DNA of 64,000 nt from Chaetoceros tenuissimus (GCA_021927905.1 BLLK01000019.1:496001-560000), one strand, 5' to 3'. Positions 36,101-47,321 are shown, counted from the first letter of the stretch. The notes: generated from the letters alone by a model not told the origin. Numbers and translations are program-made.

Positions 36101-38279
36101 ACATCACTGAAGTAGGAACTACACTTGCTAGCTCTGATGGACTCGAAGAAGGACTCTGTGATACTGACGGCTGAAAAGAACCATCAAATGTCGGAGACTC
36201 GCTTGGATGTAGAGAAGGCAATACTGACACACTTGGTTCAGCACTTGGCAAGTACAACGGAGAAGGAGCATGACTTATCGAAGGAGACGAGCTTTGTTCC
36301 AGACTTGGTGTCTGTGAAGATATATTACTCGGAGTATTGGACATCACTGAAGTAGGAACTACACTTGCTAGCTCTGATGGACTCGAAGAAGGACTCTGTG
36401 ATACTGATGGTTTGCATGTACAAATTAGTGTTGGAATTGTACTTGGGTGTAGAGAGGGCAATACTGATACACTTGGTTCTGCACTTGGCAAGTACAACGG
36501 AGAAGGAGCATGACTAGTCGATGGCGATGAGCTTTGTTCCAGACTTGGTACCTCTGAAGATATATTACTCGGAGTATTGGACATTACTGAAGTAGGTACT
36601 GCACTCCCTACCATTGATGGTCTCAAAGAAGGAAATACTGACACACTAGGTTCTGAGCTAGGCAACTTTAGACTCGGCTCCCTCGAAGTATATAGAGGAG
36701 GTAAAGTTGGTGGTGTCTTAATTTTGGTAGGTACACTTGTAGGAGCAGATGATTTAGGTGGTAGAGTTGGCCCATCAGAAGTAGGGAAAGTTGTTGTTGG
36801 TTCGAATTGTGTTGGCTCTATTGTAGGTTCTGAGCTTACAGCTACACTTGGTTTCCCTGAGGTCTCAACAGTCGGACCATTCGACATTTCAACACTGGGT
36901 ACTACACTCCTTACCATTGATGGACTCGAAGAAGGACTCTTAGATACTGTCGTCGTTGGAGATGAGCTGTGCTGGACAGAAGGAAATACTGACACACTCG
37001 GCTTTGAACTTGGAAAATATAAAGGAGTCGGAGCATGACTGCTTGTTGGTGATGAGCTTATTTCTCGACTTGGAATCTCTGAAGGAATAGTACTGGGACC
37101 ATTTGACATTGCAACGCTAGGGATTACACTTGCTACCTCAGATGGGCTTGTAGAGGGATGAACCGACAATTCATCGGATGGACTTGACGAGAGATGTAAA
37201 GTTGGTTCTGAGCTAGGTGACAAAAATTCTCCTGCTTTGGTAGGATATGCTGTACTTGGTGTTAATGTCTTATATATTGTAGGTGCAATTGTAGGAGAAG
37301 ATGTTTTAGGTGGTAGAGTGGGCCTAAAACTCGGTGAGTCAGAAGGTGCAGAAGACGGATATGGTAAACAAGATGGGGGATTGTGGATGTAAGTTTCTAC
37401 TGTGGTAACAATGTAGGTTGGTGCCTGGGTGACAGGAGCCTTTGTTCCTCTTGGTGTCGGTTGAGGTGTACCCACAGCGTCAAATTTTTTCACAGCTACT
37501 TTTGCAGTCCATGACGTTATTTGTGGAGGTCTTGTTTGAGTTGGTTGAGTTGGTGAAGGAGGACCAGTTTTTACTGATCTCGTCGAAGGCTGTTTGACTA
37601 TGTCGCCACATTTAGGTACATTATTATCTGAAGCATTAGAACTCGAAGAATTCTTAAAACCTTTGACTGCATGGGATGAAGTCCAAGTTGTCTGGGATTC
37701 GTCAATCCTTTTTTTTCGATTCTTTTGTTTCTTTCTCTTCTTTTTCCCTTTCTTCTTTTCAGCTCTTTTAGGAATGTCTTCTACAAAAATTGTTTAGACC
37801 AGGATAATATTTATATTCGACAAGAGAAGACGAAGAACTCACCTTTGTAGAGAAAAGGATTGTTATTCATTCTACCATTCTTTGAAGACTTCTCCCGAAC
37901 AAAAACTTCTAAAGCAACAAGAAAGATTTGTCAGATAACATGCGAAAAGGGGGGTTGATTGATTAAGCAAAGAGAGTGTTTACATACCTTCATGAATGAA
38001 AACATTTGTGCCCTTCCTATCCATTACACTGTACTGACGTTCAGATTTCATATCGCTATCTTTTTCTCCAATTGAGAATATATTGTCTCCGTTTGCAAGC
38101 CTCAAGTTTCGATCACCATTGGATGATTGCTCTCCTATCGCATCAATATCTGACTGAAGCCCGTGGATGGTACGTTCATTGTCCTCATTTGTTTGTCTGA
38201 AGCTGAACTTCATTGCCCCCGTCATGTCTGGAGTTAAGATAAACACGTGCATTGCTAAAAGTAGCTTGGAAGATTTCAT
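27195..38279 (-). CDS. Gene B: giant secreted PS-repeat protein (~3,600 aa, two frameshifts)
   Basis: Exons 37988-38279, 37843-37908, 27736-37780 and 27195-27665. The first two junctions are phase 1 as in genes A and D; the last is phase 0 (GTAAGT donor, GAAG acceptor). The start MKSSKLLLAMHVFIL is a signal peptide; the leader has GDRNLRLANGDN and VFIHEG. The huge third exon carries 80-aa PS repeats, SASPSAKPSPRP repeats and a Gly/Lys-rich module twice over, then PKPVAPPP and PPPPKK stretches. The last exon is a Cys-rich domain (CTPSQQLYACAGTCGLC, CPYCLSCLGQCDDECG, CRDTCYDVC) ending DLR. The frame shifts near 31940 (a partial repeat of gatatacagaaggaaa) and near 28090 (4 bases lost); across both breaks the other frames continue the same repeat pattern, so one gene is favoured. 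It is probably extracellular; family unnamed. Confidence 0.82.
28720..28890 (-). repeat. 36-bp coding repeat SASPSAKPSPRP in gene B, distal block
   Basis: Four to five 36-bp units encoding SASPSAKPSPRP on the minus strand, next to the GKGKGTKSEKSACPT module. The Lys and Arg at fixed spacing make this segment strongly basic against the acidic PS units. Confidence 0.9.
29340..32520 (-). repeat. 240-bp coding repeats, distal block, with 720-bp higher-order pattern
   Basis: About 12-13 units of 240 bp, each 80 aa on the minus strand (PSMSVFPSVYPSQPPTFVG...SSPSTSQSSSPS). A variant unit with gacgacaaaatgatagatgg in place of gacgactgactagtcgatgg recurs at 30302, 31022, 31739 and 32232. The first three are 720 bp apart (717 where TCG is missing near 31515), so three units form a higher-order repeat. 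A scrambled unit at 31921-31960 breaks the frame. Confidence 0.92.
33230..33490 (-). repeat. 36-bp coding repeat SASPSAKPSPRP in gene B, proximal block
   Basis: About seven 36-bp units encoding SASPSAKPSPRP and variants, followed (minus strand) by KGGKGGKGGKGSTPPPTKAPT. The same order of modules is seen at 28.4-28.9 kb. Confidence 0.9.
34100..36600 (-). repeat. 240/252-bp coding repeats in gene B, proximal block
   Basis: About ten units with 80 or 84 aa each (PSVSVLPSLHPSESPTFDG...SSPSISHAPSPL). Two units are 252 bp because of a 12-bp insertion (ggattgacactt, giving the extra residues VNPS) near 35147 and 35399. Middle units are nearly identical; edge units are diverged, as expected for unequal exchange. 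Confidence 0.92.
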
Positions 38280-38364
38280 TTTACTAGAACCAAATTATTT
38301 GCAAATAGTTCTTGGCATAGGAATTTTATGAAACTGTTCAAAAAATTTGACTTAACTCAAGCGT

Positions 38365-38706
38365 ACTTAGTAAAAGTAATATGAGAAGAGAAAAAGTGAT
38401 GTTTTCAAACTGTTCTCCTTTTTACTACTTTGCATGAACTATAATTGGCTATATTCGAAATATTTAGCGTTTTAGATATTATTAGATAGCGATATTTTCA
38501 AGGAGGGCATACCAAATATTACTTACATACTCAATATACTTAGTAAAAGTAATATGAGAAGAGAAAAAGTGATGTTTTCAAACTGTTCTCCTTTTTACTA
38601 CTTTGCATGAACTATAATTGGCTATATTCGAAATATTTAGCGTTTTAGATATTATTAGATAGCGATATTTTCAAGGAGGGCATACCAAATATTACTTACA
38701 TACTCA
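38365..38706. repeat. Tandem duplication of gene B promoter region, 171 bp x 2
   Basis: 38365-38535 and 38536-38706 are almost identical, from acttagtaaaagtaatatgag to accaaatattacttacatactcaat. Each copy contains GAAAAAGTGATGTTTTC. The duplication is absent from the otherwise similar flank of gene A. Confidence 0.95.
38390..38406 (-). promoter_or_regulatory. Shared promoter motif upstream of gene B
   Basis: GAAAAAGTGATGTTTTC, about 111 bp upstream of the gene B ATG at 38279. It lies in a 171-bp tandem duplication, so a second copy is at 38563-38579. The same motif is at a similar distance upstream of genes A and D. Confidence 0.6.
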
Positions 38707-40404
38707 ATAAATCGTGCATGTTCTTTCCATATTTTCCAATCATACTGCATTGTTCAAGAGATATGAGATGTTTTTAAAATTTTCCAACAACCAAAGTAGG
38801 GGCGGTCTCTTCCTTCTTCATACAATATTGGAGAAGAAAAAGGTAATGTAGTAGAATACCTCACGTTGAGACTTTTATTCAGTGGAAATATTTGCACCTG
38901 CATTAATATGAAACACAAAGCATAGATCTCCGCATGACTATCAATCATAAAGCCTGTTTGTACAATCCCGTTCGTACATCTATTCCGAGCAAAGCAGTCA
39001 ATGAAAATCCCTTCTGAATGTCACAGCATCTCAACATTTTCCAGATATGAATGAGAGATGATCCACGCATGACACAAATTGGCAACGAAATTACATCTCT
39101 ACAAGAACCAAGTATTTTCTTCGCAGCTCTCATTCCTTCCAGATTTCTATTACTATTCGAGTACGTACAAGTACGTAAGCCCGAATCTGAGCAACAATGT
39201 ATATATTGGAATCATGAGCATTTCAGTCTTTGCTGCTTGGAGCGTTACTGGGAACTAATGTCTCGCTTTTTTCCATAAATTCTTGAGTATTCAAAACCTC
39301 AATTTCTTTCAAAAAAAAGCTATGAAATACCCGGCAATCTTTTTACTAAATTGAAACTCACCCTCGCTCTATCGAGGAGAGCGCCATGTTCTCCTTCTGT
39401 AAGACTTTTGTAAGAAACAAATGGTCACATCTCCGTTGGGTACATTTTTATTAGGAAAATATCATCGCTAAAGTATGAATACCTATTAGAGGAAGCACTA
39501 TGTAGCTATTTCTTTCGCTCTCTGAAGTGGTCCATAAGTAGAATTTGCACAACTAGAGAAATATGCCGATCTTCGTTCTTCATTTGAAAGTCAATTCAGT
39601 TGCTTCAGAAACTATCAGCATCTTTGTTCATAGTTTTATATAGGATTGGAAGAGGAGATGGATGTCGATCCTGTGGTAAAAATATTTGTACGGCATCAAC
39701 TATGCCTCGTCGTCTGCTGCGGTTGAAATAAGAACTCTGTCATGACTTGCTTCTTTTTCAATAGTTGCCCTTTGCTACATGACTTGGGCAGAAAACTGTT
39801 TCCATTCTGTTTCCTAAACTCTTTCTTGGTCTCTTTTCATTATCTTTTGGTTGACTTCGTTTTGAAGAACTAGAATTAATTCAGCCACACTGTGCCACAG
39901 TAAGATTCTACAGTTGAATTTTGAATTGTTGTTCTTGTGCTTTTTGCATTTCAGAAAGATCGTCACCATTATTAGCTAGAGAAGTAGCTACATAGAGCAG
40001 TAACCTTGCTTCTCATTCGTATGTATTATTTGTGGTACGGAAAGGCCTATCTTCTCATGACTTTGCTCCAAATTCCATTGAAATAGTGAGAACTCTAAAT
40101 ATTTAAAACAGTCATTTAACGGTATTCTCATTTTACATTTTTTCGCCAATCTAAAAGCTGCTTCACACTTTTTCAGTAAGAGCCTAGCACCTCTCATCAA
40201 AGCAAACAACATGGAGAATATTTTTTAAATAATCAAAGTAGTAACTGACATTTCTACCCATATTTCTCACCAAGAGAAAAGATGATGACTGCAGATCATA
40301 TTATTCTCCCAATTTTGTCGAGCTTATTTATAATATAGAGATGATGTACAATTAATAGGTAAAATGTGAAGTAGCTTTGATCTTGACAGATATTCTTCAT
40401 ATCA
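38707..40404. other. Intergenic flank duplicated from/to 5.7-6.8 kb
   Basis: No gene supported. 38707-39700 matches 5730-6740 in order (aatcgtgcatgttctt; cacagcatctcaacattttccagatatga; acacaaattggcaacgaaa.t.catctctaca; gaatcatgagcatttcagtctt; tcatagttttatataggattggaag). 39700-40404 shows nothing recognisable; gene D ends at 40405. Confidence 0.7.
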
Positions 40405-43400
40405 TTATGGGCAACTATCTCCAAACTTAATTCTAACCCTCTTATTTCTTCTATTTGGATTATTAAATCTTGAAAACTTTATAGTTTCTCCTCCATATAC
40501 GACTTTTACATATCCATCGCCACTGAGAAACCCATCAGAAACACCAGTTTCTTTCTCCTTGTCTCTGAAAACAAAACGATAGCAAGCATCTGTCTCAAGG
40601 CACCCAACATCAAAGTTATACGTTTTATTTGCTTCGTTAAAAACTTTTTTTCCTTTTCCGTACTTTTTAATGCTGAATTTTCCAGTGGAAGGATTATACT
40701 TCTTGAGCTTGATTCCATTTTCGTTGATTTCATCATTTAACTTGACTTCAACGGTGGTAGGTTTACAAGTAGCTGTAGGAGCAAAAGTGATGGGAGCATT
40801 TATAGTAGGAGCTGATGTGATTGTGAAACAGGAAGCATCATTGTAGTACAAATTACAAGAGTCGCAACAGACATTGCTGTAATCTCGAACAAGATTTCCT
40901 GACTCATTAGCACAATACTTCTCTCCACGAATGCACAATTTATTTGCATTCCTTGCGATATAGTTGCATTTCCGCAACGCACCATTCGAAGTAAGGATCT
41001 GGCGTCCCGATTGCTCACAATTATCGTTAGTTGGATAATCAGTTGGAATAAAAGACAATAAGGATGATGGGTTTGTACTGGAAATTGGGTTGTTGGATGG
41101 ATTTCTACTCATTTCTTTCGAAGGGATTTCAGAAGGATAATTAGATTCAACCTTTGATGGAACAAGCGACAGACTGATCGAAGGAACCATGGATGGTCGG
41201 ATCGAAGGAATATCTGTTTGAAGAGAAAAGTTAGTGACTTGTCAATGACCATACGAGAAAATCAGTATCGAACTTTTTCCAGAGAGGCGATAAAAAAGAA
41301 GTGGGTGTAATTGGACCACCAATCCAGGAGAATTGTACCCTTTACGAATATTTATTAAAACTTACCGCTTGGTACCAAAGACGGTTCACTTGACGCAAGG
41401 CTAGGTGAGTCCGATGTCGATGGAGAATCTGAATTTAGCACACTTGGTGTAATTGAAAAAGATAGAGAAGGGCTTGAGCTAGGAATCATCGAAGGTGTAA
41501 AACTCGGCAAAAAAGTAGGTTCTACACTTGGGATATTACTAGGGATATGAGAGGGAGCAACTGACTTGGATGGACTGGTAGATGGACTTCGAGAAGGTAC
41601 ATTGGACGGGACTTTCGAAGGAGTTGCAGACTGAACCACGGAAGGAACCAGCGACAGAGTCATCGAAGGAACCATGGATGGTCGGATCGAAGGGATATCT
41701 GTTTTAGAGCGAAAAGTTAGTTGAAAGTAAAGATAATAGTACTGATTTTGAAAGGTGTCATGCTTAAGGACTAAATCTACGAGCAACAAAATTCTTCGTT
41801 GCAATGAAACTTACCACTTGGTACCAAAGACGGCCCTCTTGACGGTAAAAGGCTAGGTGAGCCCGATGTTGACGGCGAATCTGAATGTAATAAACTTGGA
41901 GTTACTGAAAAGGAAAGAGAAGGACTTGAGCTAGGAATCATTGAAGGTGTGAAACTCGGCAAAGAAGAAGGTTCTATACTTGGGACGTTGCTAGGGATAT
42001 AAGATGGAGCAGGTGACATTGTTGGTGTCTGTGCGGTTGGCAACATAGACGGTGCGCTTGACGGTAGAAGGCTTAGTGAGTATGATGGCATATCCGAAGG
42101 CAAATCTGTATCAAAAAATATAAGCAAATGGTTAGTATGGGAAAATCTGATGTGGAATAGAATAATATTATTCTGATCACAACATCACTCACAAGAAGGC
42201 TTCAATGATGGCTGATTTGACGGCGGTAATGAAGGCTCCGAAGATGGAAGTACACTTGGTGATATTGAAGGTAAGAAACTTGGTTCCATACTCGGTAATT
42301 GCGAAGGCAAGATACTTGGAGCTATAGATGGAAGTACACTTAGCTCTGTAGATGGACGTACACTTGGATTGCTCGATGGAAGTTTTGAAGGCTCAGTTGA
42401 CGGCAAAAGACTTGGTGATGATGAGGGCATTGAGCTCGATGGAGAATCTGAATGTAAAACACTTGGTGTTACTGAAAAGGAAAGCGAAGGGTTGGAGCTG
42501 GGAATTATTGAAGGAGTGAAACTAGGAAGAGAAGAAGGCTCAACACTTGGGACGTTGCTAGGAAAATGAGAGGGGACTGATGATGGCGTTTGTGTATCTC
42601 CCTCTCCGGACGTGTCATAGTAAACCAGTACCAATGCTGTAGGCTGTTACGATGAACGAGAAAAACAGGAAAATTCGTAATTAGGTAGATGATAAGCAAA
42701 GCTGCGAGAGCGCATAGAAAACTTACGTTTGCTGTTTGTCTACCAAATGTTGGCGAATCAGTTCGTCTGTTTATCGGCATTCTGTTTGTCGGAGAAGAAA
42801 ATTTCTGAATGTTTACATCATTCCCAGTTCGGGACTTGGTAGGCTGTAAAAGCAGCATATCGCATTCAATAAGAGTTTTAAAATCTTCATTAATATTGTC
42901 ACGAATAGGCTTTTGCAAAAAGGTACTTACCTCAGGAGTTGGTGCATACGAGGGTGCCAAAGTTGGTGATAAAGTCGGATTTGGTGTAGGAGACTTGGTG
43001 GGCTGCAATATATCAAAATATTAGGATTATTCTCTTTAATATCACAATAGAAGTTTCCTCATTAGTGAACTTACCAAAGCTGTAGGTGAGCTAGTCGGAG
43101 AAATAGTGGGGGCATTTGTTGGGGCTGTTGTAGGTGATACAGTGTTGCAAATTCCAAACTGGGTGCTTTCTTGACTGCCAAAGTCTCCTCCTGTAACTTC
43201 AAATGTACTCCCTGCTTGAAATGTATAGGAACCATTTCCGTATTGGCAACAAATACCATCTCCATATTGATCATAAATGGAGAAAGTATAGTATCCGTTT
43301 GGCAATACAATATTTGATTCTCCAGTAGAGCCACCTGATGAAACTACATTATCAGCATCGTCTACAATATCCCAAGATGTCTCACCTGGATACGGGTCTG

Positions 43401-46400
43401 GATTGATAAAAATAGACACAGTTCCAGTATAACATGGAGGTGGGGGATCAAAGCGTTCAATCTTTACGTTTGCTCTTGCAGGATCGGAATTCAAATCAAT
43501 ACTGTTCACAGTTACTTTGAAATTTGTATCTGGAGCAGTATACGATCCTCCGCTATTGAGGTACGCTAAAACATCTGATTCGCCATAATCCATTCCGAGA
43601 TCACGCTTATGAACCATGACTTGATCTCCACCTTCTATAGTACCGCTATTGATACCGGTTTTTCTATTGAAGCTCACATAGTAGCTCTCATTCAAATTAG
43701 CCCTTGCAATGATCATGTCTTCTGGAGAAACATTGGGATTTCGATAGTCGGAGAGTCCAATAAGATTTCCCTCCCATCCATCAAATGAGATGGGTACCTG
43801 CTTGTCTTCGTACCAACCAAGTTGCCAGTTCTTTGGCGCATTAAAGCACTGTCTTGGACCGTCGTCATTGCTTTGGCTGAATCCCATCATACCACTTTTA
43901 TCTCCATAAGTTGCTGCTGAACCAGTAGCAGCAGGATCTCCACTGTGCGCCAACATGAGATTGTGCCCTATTTCATGAGCTGTTAAGGAAAAAGAAGAAC
44001 GGAGGAAGGATGTGTGAATAATACTTTGTATGGAATTAATGAAGCAAAATATGAGTTTTTGTTGCAAACTTACCTTGGGCTGACACAAAAGTGCACCATT
44101 CATCCGAGTATACCGAACGCCAATTGTTAACATTAGCATATGCAATACCACTCATGGTTCCAGGTGGTAGACAATACATGACATGATTCGCGATTTGGTT
44201 TGGGCTGCTAACATTGAAATTTGTATTCAAAGCTGCTGCAATGTCATTATTCATGACAGAATCTCCATCAGTAGATGAAGATGGAACAGTCACAGTGGTT
44301 ACACCACCATTGATCCCAGTTCCTGTTGCAGGAACAAAGTTCAACTGATTGTAGGAACATTGCTCATACCAAGACTGAAGGTTGAGAGAATCATTAGGAT
44401 TCTCAAAAATGCTCTCTGCAAGTGAACTCTCCGAAGCAGTTGTAGCTTTATCTGCAGCAATAACACGAACGACAAGAACAGTTCTGGTTCCAGCACACGA
44501 TCCTCCGAGGTAAGTACCACAGTTTCCTACGACTTGAGTCTGGAGCTTACGGCCACGACGTTTTTGTTTCTTCTCGTCTCCTTCTTTCTTTGACTTTTTG
44601 TCATCATTTGACTTCTTCTCATTTTTATTATCCTTTGACTTCTTCTCATCTTTAACTTCATCGTCATTCTTTTTTGAGTTTGAGTTTTCATTCTTCTTGC
44701 TCCTTTTAGGTATATGGACGGGCTTCTTAGGAGGAGGCTTTTCTTTTGGCTTGGGTGACTTTATTGGCTTTGGTTGTGGTGCCTTCGGTGGTGGTGGAGG
44801 ACGAGGTGTCTTCTTCGGAGTTGGAGGTGGTGGAGGTTTCTTCTTCGGTGGTGGTGGTGTCTTCTTCTTCGGAGGAGGAGGAGATGGTGTCTTCTTCTTC
44901 GGAGGTGGTGGTGGCGTCTTCTTCTTTGAGTTGGACTTTGGTGCCTTTGGTAGTGGCTTTGGTTCATCGTCGTTCTCCTTGTTTGAGTTCGAGTTTGAGT
45001 AGGGTGACTTTGGTGCCTTTGGTGCATCGTTATTCTTGTTTGAGTTTGAGTTTGAGTTTGACTTTGATGAGTTTGACTTTGATGAGTTCGACTTAGATGA
45101 GCTCTTGTTTGAGTTTGAGCTCTTGTTTGACTTTGATGAGCTCTTGTTTGGCTTTGGTGGTTTTGGTTTCTTCTTCTTTTTTTTCTTCTCCTTTAATAAA
45201 GGAGGAGAAACGGATTCTATCTCTGCTGTAGTCGCGTTAAATACTGCACCAGCGTCAAATGTAAGGTAAACCTCTCCAGACAGAAATGTGCCATTTCCAA
45301 AATTGTCATTGATGAAGTTTTTGTCTGCGGCTTTTACTTTGTAATGTTTTCCAATCGGAGTCTCGCAGGTCATGAAAAGATCATCCGTTAAATTCCCATA
45401 TTGTACTTGTACAATAGAACCAGTACATTCGAAACAACCACTGTTTTCTGGATTCTCGTCATCGATACAGGTTCCACAACATTCTTCACCTGTAGCATCA
45501 CAAATATCGCATTCTGGCTTTGGAAGAAAACAACCACTGTTTTCTGAATTCTTTCTTGTCATCGATACAGGTTCCACAACATTCTTCACCTGTAGCAGCA
45601 CAAATGCCACATTGCTCTGGATCAGAAGTAGGTGGTTCACTAGTACTTGGCTCAGCTGATGGGAGAGTCGGAGGCTTCATGGGCACAAAAGCAGGTATTG
45701 GTGCTTGAATTCGCTGCTATCACGAAAAGAAACAGAGGTGAAAAATGTTGAAAAATTGGAGAAATGGCTGGTGCGCATAAGTGCCAAGTACAAGAAATTC
45801 TTACCATTGTTGTATCAGCAAGAACAACGTGAGGAGTGAAGCGGCGAGGGCTGGTCGATGTTTTTGATGCTTCGATGCTGTAAGATGAAGTCGAAGTGGT
45901 CTGATGTACATAGTTCCTTTTCATACCTTTAGTCGTAGAAGAAATAGACTTGAATTCTGAAAGTTTATCAGATTGCTGGTTACATAATGATCAAATGGAA
46001 CAATATGGAGGACAAAGAACGAAGAACTTACCTTTCTGATTTCCGGAAATGTTGGAAGACTTCTCCGGAACAACTACTTCTAAATAGCAATTAATATAAT
46101 TTGTTAGTTAGAATATACAAAGACTCATCCTTTTATCAGAAATAGTCGATGTTTACTTGAACTTACCGTCATGAATGAAAACGTTTGTACCTTTTCTATT
46201 CATTTCCCTATACCGGATGTCAGTCTTAACAACATTTCTATCTTTGTTTTCAAAAGAGAATATGTTATCTCTATCTAAATGCAAGTTTCGGTGCTTTCCT
46301 GTCACACGAAGATTCTTTTGAAGTCGATGAGGGTTATCTGCTTTATCCTCATCAGTTCTTTCTCCGAAGCTGAAATTCATTGCCCCAGGTATCTCTGTAG

Positions 46401-46449
46401 TAAATAGAAACACGAAAATTGCTAAAAGCAGCTTGATAAATTTGTTCAT
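40405..46449 (-). CDS. Gene D: M11 metalloprotease with PS-repeat tail (11 exons, one frameshift)
   Basis: Exons: 46167-46449, 46032-46079, 45805-45956, 44074-45713 (or 45716), 43075-43979, 42931-43002, 42727-42843, 42193-42643, 41815-42105, 41366-41698, 40405-41213; all phases agree apart from a 4-base excess in exon 4 near 45550. About 1,700 aa. Signal peptide MNKFIKLLLAIFVFLF and leader (RNLHLDRDN, VFIHDG) match genes A and B. Then come a CxIC.ATGEECCGTC module in two copies, a prodomain with a long Lys/Ser and poly-Pro insert ending RRGRKLQTQ, the M11 domain with HEIGHNLMLAHS (Met where the family has Gly), a YTFSIYDQYGDGICC module, PTKSPTPNPT linkers, PSxxPS stalks, and a C-terminal six-Cys module plus a DACYRFVFRD domain ending FGDSCP. 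Start 46449 is chosen by signal peptide and paralogy. Exon 4's frameshift is decay or a sequence error. Confidence 0.85.
45436..45635 (-). repeat. ~96-bp coding duplication (CxIC-ATGEECCGTC module) with frameshift
   Basis: Two tandem copies in exon 4 of gene D, each with gtcatcgatacaggttccac and attcttcacctgtagca. On the minus strand each reads C-x-IC-x-ATGEECCGTCIDD. One copy has four extra bases (ctttcttgtcatc against ctcgtcatc at 45551-45563), which shifts the frame. The module resembles the CAACRSTGTSCCGSC end of gene E. Confidence 0.85.
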
Positions 46450-46543
46450 TGGACTAGAAATTAGATAATAGATCATGGTCTTTCAAATAATGGAACCATT
46501 CGAGAAATTCGAATCAACTCAAGCATCCATTATTTGTTGATGT

Positions 46544-46560
46544 GAAAAAGTGATGTTTTC
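46544..46560 (-). promoter_or_regulatory. Shared promoter motif upstream of gene D
   Basis: GAAAAAGTGATGTTTTC, 95 bp upstream of the ATG at 46449. It is identical over 17 bp to the gene B copy, and the neighbouring gaattcgaatcaactcaagc also resembles the flanks of genes A and B (tttgactcaactcaagc types). Confidence 0.6.
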
Positions 46561-47155
46561 AAAATGTTCCCGATTTGAAACTATTGAAATGTCCCCGAAT
46601 TATTCAAGAGATTTGACCGAAATATGTAATAAGGTACTATACCGATATGAACATGTGATATTTTCAGAATGTTCTCTTTTTCAAATACTGCATGAATTTA
46701 CATATATTAAATATTACTTATAAAATCTTCAGCGTTATTGAAACGGTTCTGAACTTCAGGTAGAATTTCTCCGAAACTCATTTTCAATCCTAATAGCAAT
46801 AGGATATACGACAGGTGGAAAACAGTATGAACCCTACAATCGCCCAAAAAGATATCTACAGATTATGTGTTACATCTTTTCAAAAACCATTTGATCAACA
46901 TTCCAAACCTTTCATCCTATCATCGATGTTGATAGAAAAAAGAAGAGAGAACCATTAGCAGGAATCCGAAATTATACACAATTGGATCCGAATCATACAC
47001 AACTTGACACCTGTCAAATGACCCAAAATGACTCCAGTACAAAACATACCAACTTCTACATAAACAAATTCGCATTAAAACCAACCAATAAGCTGATCAC
47101 GGGAGAGTCCAAGGGTTCGCCGCCGCGCAGCGTACGTGTGCATCCTTTCTTTAAG
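46561..47155. other. Intergenic, no gene recognised
   Basis: AT-rich, with a further weak motif copy near 46650 (atgtgatattttcag). Composition changes sharply at about 47100, where GC-rich sequence begins. Confidence 0.5.
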
Positions 47156-47281
47156 GCGCCGCAGGCACCACAAAGTGTTAGAGGTTCACAAAGTGTTAGA
47201 GGGCGGTAAAGGAGCGCAGCGACTCGCCCTCTACCACTTTGTGACCACCTCTACCACTTTGTGGCGGTGCGCCGCAGGCAC
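47156..47281. repeat. GC-rich fold-back element with 13-bp direct repeats
   Basis: Arms 47168-47205 and 47225-47264 are complementary over about 38 bp with a G/T mismatch in each sub-repeat and a 2-base bulge; the loop is about 19 nt. Each arm itself has two copies of CACAAAGTG-TAGAGG. GCGCCGCAGGCAC occurs at 47156-47168 and again at 47269-47281, flanking the hairpin. It is a strong GC-rich island in AT-rich DNA and has no coding sense. Confidence 0.85.
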
Positions 47282-47321
47282 TTAGAGAATATTTTGCAGT
47301 AGCACTGTATTCTGCAGTAAT

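Noticed and set aside
34673-36355. Series of ~76-codon plus-strand frames at 240-bp spacing
   Set aside because: Identical frames generated by each 240-bp unit of gene B; no independent signal.
44598-45002. Plus-strand Phe/Gly-rich frame opposite gene D exon 4
   Set aside because: Antisense of Lys/Ser and polyproline coding sequence.
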